17,767 nucleotides of DNA from a bacterium. GTDB taxonomy: Bacteria; Patescibacteriota; Dojkabacteria; JAKAPS01; JAJZLI01. The stretch is from the NCBI GenBank assembly GCA_021803645.1, contig JAJZLI010000052.1, positions 1 through 17,767 of the forward strand, in the 5' to 3' direction. Below the pieces are notes generated by a model. The model was not told where the DNA came from. It made no database searches and saw only the letters and a program-made list of their open reading frames with translations. Below are positions 14,083-17,767 of this stretch, in pieces (within the stretch, counting starts at the first letter, position 1; the number at the start of each line of letters is the position of its first letter). Position numbers and translations under genes: made by a program.

Positions 14083-15481
14083 CCCCCTATTCAATTCCTT
14101 AAAATTTAAATTTTTGGTTATTAATGTTATAGTTTCATTTTGTTTAATTATTATTATAGCCTTTGTATTATATGAAACTGTAAATTATGTAATATACTCC
14201 AGGTTTGAAGCTGACCTTACCTCAAATGCAAACAGCATTGTTTCTATAATGGAAAATACCACTATTCCTTCTAGTAGTAGAGTTATCTATTTTAATCAAG
14301 TGAGTCTTCCCGGGTATTTAATTTTAATATTAAATTCTAGTGGACAAATTATTGAAGAGTCGGGTAAAATTTCAGTTACATCTAATTTTCTAGATACATT
14401 ATCTAATGTTTCAAAAAAATACCACAGTGCATATTTTTTTAAAGAACATATAAATAAAGATCACCTTCTTATGTTATCTGTTCCAATATATGAAAATGGA
14501 GTTATTGATGGTTTTGTTGTTATTGGGAATTCTACTAATATTATTGATAACTCTCTATCTGTTTTGTCTGTTTATTTAGTCTTTGGTTCAATTATATTTG
14601 TATTTTTAATATTTATTATAAATTACTATTTTGTTGAGAAGGTAATAGAATCTATTGATGAGATAACTTCACAAATTATATCTATCACAGGATTTAAACT
14701 TAACCAAAGGTTGATGTCAAGAGGTTTTGATCAGGAGATTGTTGCCTTAGCAGAGGAGTTTAATAAACTTTTTGATAGGCTTGAAGATACCTTTGAAAGG
14801 GAAAGTGCTTTTATTAATGATGTTGCCCACGAGATTAAAACTCCCCTTGCTATTATTAATGGTGAAGGAGAAATGGCGCTTTCTAAGGGAGAAGGAAAGC
14901 AAGATTATGTAAAAGCGATAAAATCTATTGTTGTAGAGACTAAACGGATTGAAAAAGTTTTGAACGATGTTCTTTCTTTAGCTAGAACTAAATATTTAAA
15001 TAAAAGCATTGAAAATATTCAATTCGATCTTTATCCAGTCCTCCTTGATATTTCTGAAGATATAAATGTTTTGGCAAATGCAAAAAATCTATCTTTTAAA
15101 TTTTCTCCACGAGGTAAAAATTTTTATGTATTTGGTAATAAGGATAGTATACGTAAAGCTATATCAAATGTTGCAATTAATGCCGTTAAATATACAAAGA
15201 GGGGATCTATTAATATCTATTTATATAAAAAATCCAAGAAAATTTACATAGTGGTCGAAGATACTGGTATTGGAATAAAAAAAGATGATCTATATAAGAT
15301 TTTCAATAGATTTTATAGGTCAAAAAATTCTAATAAATTTAAAGGGGCAGGACTTGGGCTTGCCATATCTAAATCTATTACGGAAAGTTTTGGTGGCAAC
15401 ATATCTGTTGATAGTAAGGTTGGAAAAGGATCCAGGTTTACTATAACCTTTAATGAATCTAAAAAAAGTAAAAATGTGTAG
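14018..15481 (+). CDS. Membrane sensor histidine kinase partner of the OmpR-type regulator
   Basis: This is a 487-residue kinase counted from ATG 14018. Membrane spans lie at about 33-55 and 183-205 and enclose an extracytoplasmic sensor domain of about 125 residues. A HAMP-like linker follows (206-258). The H-box NDVAHEIKTPLAII has phospho-His271, the N-box includes Asn384 and Asn388, and the ATP-binding G boxes are DTGIGI (415-420) and GAGLGLAI (443-450). The start is uncertain. ATG 14018 overlaps the regulator by 65 nt, and its first 20 or so residues are read through regulator codons. The only other in-frame candidate nearby is TTG 14114, which would cut into the first membrane span. The sensor domain is not a family I recognise. 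It is the last gene of the htrA operon. Confidence 0.92.
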   Translation: MRGININLLKQLEAWVTKLKHSPLFNSLKFKFLVINVIVSFCLIIIIAFVLYETVNYVIYSRFEADLTSNANSIVSIMENTTIPSSSRVIYFNQVSLPGYLILILNSSGQIIEESGKISVTSNFLDTLSNVSKKYHSAYFFKEHINKDHLLMLSVPIYENGVIDGFVVIGNSTNIIDNSLSVLSVYLVFGSIIFVFLIFIINYYFVEKVIESIDEITSQIISITGFKLNQRLMSRGFDQEIVALAEEFNKLFDRLEDTFERESAFINDVAHEIKTPLAIINGEGEMALSKGEGKQDYVKAIKSIVVETKRIEKVLNDVLSLARTKYLNKSIENIQFDLYPVLLDISEDINVLANAKNLSFKFSPRGKNFYVFGNKDSIRKAISNVAINAVKYTKRGSINIYLYKKSKKIYIVVEDTGIGIKKDDLYKIFNRFYRSKNSNKFKGAGLGLAISKSITESFGGNISVDSKVGKGSRFTITFNESKKSKNV

Positions 15482-15559
15482 ACCTATAGTGTTAGGGTCG
15501 TTATTGTTGAAAAATGCCGATTTAATAATATATTTTGGTTGTATTTATCTATGGGGTAC

Positions 15560-15588
15560 TTTACAAAACCTTATCATTATAGTATAAT
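15560..15588 (+). promoter_or_regulatory. Near-consensus sigma70 promoter of the LysM-peptidase gene
   Basis: TTTACA (15560-15565) and a perfect TATAAT (15583-15588) are separated by exactly 17 bp. This is the best sigma70-type promoter in the window. Transcription would start near 15595 and give a leader of about 57 nt before ATG 15652. It makes the LysM-peptidase gene an independent unit from the kinase operon that ends at 15481. No terminator hairpin is evident in the 15482-15559 stretch. Confidence 0.75.
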
Positions 15589-15651
15589 ATTAACTTGTTG
15601 TTTTATATTATGTATAAACAACCACTGCCTTAATATTATTTTAAATTTTGA

Positions 15652-16950
15652 ATGAATGAAAAGTCTGATGAATATGATCTTAATAATCGATCAGTTCGGA
15701 TTTTCACCAAAATTTTAAAAACATTTCCTGAATTTTTTGAATCAATTTCCCAATATTTTTCTGACAGGTTATTCTTTATTAAGAAGTATCAGAAGAAGTT
15801 CAAAAAGTTCTCTATTAATTTTTCATTTGTAAAAGCAGGGATAATACAGAAGTTTTATTGGGGGAGAGGCCAGTTTTATAGGCCTTTTATTTCTGGGTTT
15901 GTAATATCCTTGTTTGTTTTTACATTTGTCTTACTTTGGTTTTTGGATTCAAGTCATGTTACTGATAAAAAATCCATTGTGGGGTCAGTGCAAACTACTC
16001 AGAGTGCTAGCGTAACAAATTCTTTTCTTTCAGATACTACCTCTGTTCCAAACCTAACAAGCTCATCTATAAAATCTGGAAAATCTGGTCTTATTAATTG
16101 GGTTACTGTACAAAATGGTGATACTATAGCTTCTATTGCAAAAAAATATAATACTACAGTTGATGTTATAAAGTGGGCAAATAACCTAACAAATGATAAT
16201 GTTACTGTAGGGGAATCTTTGGAGATTGTTCCTGTGTCTGGTGTTACATATAAATTTCAACCAGGTGATACCCTTGCTTCTGTTGCTACAGAATATAAAT
16301 CAAGTGTTTCTGAAATTGAAGATTGGAATCTTTTAAACGGTAATGGATCTATACAGGTAGGACAAACCATATTTATTCCAAACGGTGTTGTTCCCCAACC
16401 AAAGACTCAAGTATATTCTTCCTTTGCCTCTGTTACAGGTCCTTCCTACTCTCCTTATTCAGGATTATCATTTACAGTTAATAATATATCCCCATACTCT
16501 TTTTACTTTAGTCAACTTGATTCAAGGTGGGAATATAATCCCATTGGATATAGCTATGATACAATTGGAGCTGATGGATGTCTTATTACTGATATTGCTA
16601 TGGTTGCAAAATATTATAATATAAATATGTCTCCTGCAAGCATAGCTTCTAATCCATATAATTTTGAGGGGCCTTTATTTAATTGGAATGGGCTTGGTGT
16701 ATTTAAAGTAATTCCTCTTGGAAATATGTGGAATGGTTATGTTAACTGGAGTGCTGTAAATTCTGAACTTGAAAGCGGACATCCTGTTGTTGTTGGCATC
16801 GGGTATGATTACCATTATGTACTGCTTGTTGGTATAACATCAAGTGGAGATTATATTATGAATGACCCAGCAAGAGGAGCTGATTTAATATTCAATAATT
16901 ACTATAACCCAGCTTATGTAACTCAAGCTGTATTATTTACTCCATATTAA
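15652..16950 (+). CDS. Membrane-anchored protein with two LysM domains and a C39-like peptidase domain
   Basis: The 432-residue protein has a basic cytoplasmic N-terminus (1-78), one membrane span (about 79-98) and a Ser/Thr-rich linker. LysM 1 (about 150-194, with VQNGDTIASIAKKYN) and LysM 2 (about 199-244, with FQPGDTLASVATEYK) follow. A C39-like cysteine peptidase domain (PF13529 type) covers about 280-432. Its likely catalytic set is Gln288 (oxyanion), Cys310 (ADGCLITDIA), His388 (YDYHYVLLVG) and Asp405 (MNDPARG). LysM binds peptidoglycan or other GlcNAc polymers, so the peptidase is held in the wall outside the membrane, where it may cut peptide cross-links or proteins. A second ATG at 15656 is out of frame. 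Its own promoter lies at 15560-15588. Confidence 0.9.
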   Translation: MNEKSDEYDLNNRSVRIFTKILKTFPEFFESISQYFSDRLFFIKKYQKKFKKFSINFSFVKAGIIQKFYWGRGQFYRPFISGFVISLFVFTFVLLWFLDSSHVTDKKSIVGSVQTTQSASVTNSFLSDTTSVPNLTSSSIKSGKSGLINWVTVQNGDTIASIAKKYNTTVDVIKWANNLTNDNVTVGESLEIVPVSGVTYKFQPGDTLASVATEYKSSVSEIEDWNLLNGNGSIQVGQTIFIPNGVVPQPKTQVYSSFASVTGPSYSPYSGLSFTVNNISPYSFYFSQLDSRWEYNPIGYSYDTIGADGCLITDIAMVAKYYNINMSPASIASNPYNFEGPLFNWNGLGVFKVIPLGNMWNGYVNWSAVNSELESGHPVVVGIGYDYHYVLLVGITSSGDYIMNDPARGADLIFNNYYNPAYVTQAVLFTPY

Positions 16951-16966
16951 AAATATTATAAGGAAA

Positions 16967-17134
16967 CTATTTAAATTGGGTGATACTTTGAATGGCTTTT
17001 GCCAATTGTGCTTCGTACATAATCCCTACTTTCATTCCGACTACAAATGTTAAAAGAGGTAAAAGAATAAACAGAATTAATGCAAGTATTCTCGAAAAAG
17101 GTGTTACTGTTATCCATTCTTTTGGTAAGCTCAT
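16967..17134 (-). CDS. Small single-span membrane protein (55 aa), unknown function
   Basis: A 55-codon frame runs from ATG 17134 to TAG 16967. The product has a short polar N-terminus (MSLPKEWITVTPFSR), one strong hydrophobic segment (about 16-38, with LILFILLPLLTFVVG) and a polar tail (39-55) predicted as a short helix. Composition and layout are those of a genuine small inner-membrane protein, and the codon choice resembles neighbouring genes. A weak extended -10-like TGATACCAT lies 9 nt before the ATG. It converges on the LysM-peptidase gene, with 16 nt between the stops. I do not recognise a family. Similar short proteins lie near envelope genes in small genomes, but no function should be assumed. 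Confidence 0.6.
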   Translation of the reverse strand: MSLPKEWITVTPFSRILALILFILLPLLTFVVGMKVGIMYEAQLAKAIQSITQFK

Positions 17135-17410
17135 ACTAAAATAATGGTATCACAAAAAAAACAATATTACCACTTCAATCTTCTATTTAAGATATAAATA
17201 AATACAATGCGAATTGGACCCAAACTAAATGATAAGATATCTATAATAATTACTATTGAAATCTTTTATTCTTTCGATACTTTTAAGCTAATGTGAGGTA
17301 GATAGTATTTCTGTTTCTTTACTGCATCTCAGATTCTGAGTATATTATCTTTTTCATTATAAGGAGAAATTATAATAACAATATTTTGTATTGATTTTTA
17401 AAACTCATAA
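17135..17410. other. 276-bp gap between the small membrane protein and argS
   Basis: No intact gene, tRNA or convincing terminator is seen. On the minus strand, one reading frame (about 17405 down to 17167) is open in three stretches, broken by a TGA and a TAA. The last stretch encodes a hydrophobic, gene-like peptide (contains SLGPIRIVFIYILNRR) without a usual start codon. This may be a decayed gene remnant or chance. A small hairpin (CTCAG-ATT-CTGAG) lies at 17328-17340. Confidence 0.35.
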
Positions 17411-17767
17411 TTACATTTTATCTACAGTTTGTATACCAAGTATTGAAAGCCCGTTTTTTATAACTTGTGATACTGCAAATGTTAATAATACCCTGAATTC
17501 TTGAACGCTTTTTTCTGAATTTAATATATTATTTTTTTGATAAAAAGCATTAAATTTTTGTGCAAGATCAAATAAGTAGCTACATATAAGGTTTGGGGAG
17601 AGTACTACTGCAGAAGATATAACTGAATCAGTAAATTTATATAAAAGTCTTAAAATGGATAGTTCCTCTTCTGTAGCTCCTATTTCTAAAAAATTAATAT
17701 CAGGCAACTTTTTTGCATATTTCTCTAGAACAGATTTGCACCTTACATATGTATATATAATATAGAT
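17411..17767 (-). CDS. argS: Arginyl-tRNA synthetase, C-terminal part (runs off right edge)
   Basis: The frame is open from the right edge to TAA at 17411, giving 118 residues of a larger protein. They match the all-helical DALR anticodon-binding domain at the end of class I arginyl-tRNA synthetases. YTYVRCKSVLEKYAKK near the edge corresponds to the 'YvqYAhaRi.sIl.Ka' helix. FNAFYQKNNIL fits the 'FN.fY....Il' signature, and the end SQVIKNGLSILGIQTVDKM matches the family's '.vl..gL.lLGI...e.M'. The enzyme charges tRNA-Arg with arginine. The start and catalytic domain are outside the window. A TTG at 17707 is internal, not a start. Confidence 0.93.
   Translation of the reverse strand: MYIIYTYVRCKSVLEKYAKKLPDINFLEIGATEEELSILRLLYKFTDSVISSAVVLSPNLICSYLFDLAQKFNAFYQKNNILNSEKSVQEFRVLLTFAVSQVIKNGLSILGIQTVDKM

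Noticed and set aside
14114..14116. TTG as the start of the sensor kinase
   Set aside because: It would remove the basic segment before the first membrane span and cut into the span; ATG 14018 was kept with reservation.
15610..15633. Seven-codon ATG frame in the leader of the LysM-peptidase gene
   Set aside because: Too short, with no runs of one amino acid and no paired hairpins that would indicate an attenuator.
17207..17296. 29-codon ATG frame on the plus strand in the argS gap
   Set aside because: No conserved-looking composition, no promoter or ribosome site, and such frames are expected by chance.
17328..17340. Hairpin CTCAG-ATT-CTGAG
   Set aside because: Only 5 bp of stem and no T-run directly after it on either strand, so it is not a convincing terminator.
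1..17767. UGA recoded as glycine, as in Gracilibacteria and Absconditabacteria
   Set aside because: TGA ends several genes in ATGA overlaps (for example at 610-612 and 3400-3402), and no gene shows in-frame TGA.
1..17767. tRNA genes, rRNA, CRISPR arrays, insertion sequences and prophage
   Set aside because: No cloverleaf-like segments, regularly spaced repeats, transposase motifs or phage genes were seen in the gaps or frames.

Overview
The window is about 17.8 kb of very AT-rich bacterial DNA, densely packed, with many ATGA stop/start overlaps and almost no Shine-Dalgarno sequences. It uses the standard bacterial code: TGA is a true stop in several overlapping gene pairs. The compact style, short or leaderless 5' ends, small-protein content and gene set suggest a Patescibacteria (CPR) type genome. 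This is an inference from style; there is no rRNA or marker phylogeny here, and another AT-rich lineage is possible.

Region 1 (1-2403): a minus-strand operon of an alpha/beta hydrolase, a short threonine-synthase-like PLP enzyme and an ATP-grasp ligase that runs off the left edge. It is divergent from a 47-residue LysW-type zinc-ribbon carrier-like protein at 2260-2403. A PLP enzyme, an ATP-grasp ligase, a hydrolase and a LysW-like protein together could form a small amino-acid-conjugate pathway. This is the least ordinary part of the window, but the pathway itself is a hypothesis.

Region 2 (2408-9429): a cell-envelope block. A minus-strand, translationally coupled operon carries a Wzx-type flippase, a GT4 glycosyltransferase, a GT28/MGDG-synthase-like glycolipid glycosyltransferase, a second GT4 and MurB. 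A divergent Wzy/WaaL-like polymerase or ligase lies opposite the flippase. Together they look like a glycolipid or surface-polysaccharide assembly line next to a peptidoglycan precursor step.

Region 3 (9426-12098): minus-strand genes for a CvpA-like membrane protein, an NRAMP-superfamily transporter with an altered metal site, YidD, a 27-residue Cys/His/Glu-rich mini-protein and a protein with two degenerate acylphosphatase-like domains.

Region 4 (12194-16950): a plus-strand operon of membrane-anchored HtrA protease, OmpR-type response regulator and sensor kinase, resembling secretion-stress circuits. It is followed, behind its own near-consensus promoter, by a membrane-anchored protein with two LysM domains and a C39-like peptidase domain.

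Region 5 (16967-17767): a 55-residue single-span membrane protein on the minus strand, a 276-bp gap that may hold a decayed reading frame, and the 3' end of argS running off the right edge. No tRNA, rRNA, CRISPR array, insertion sequence or convincing intrinsic terminator was found.
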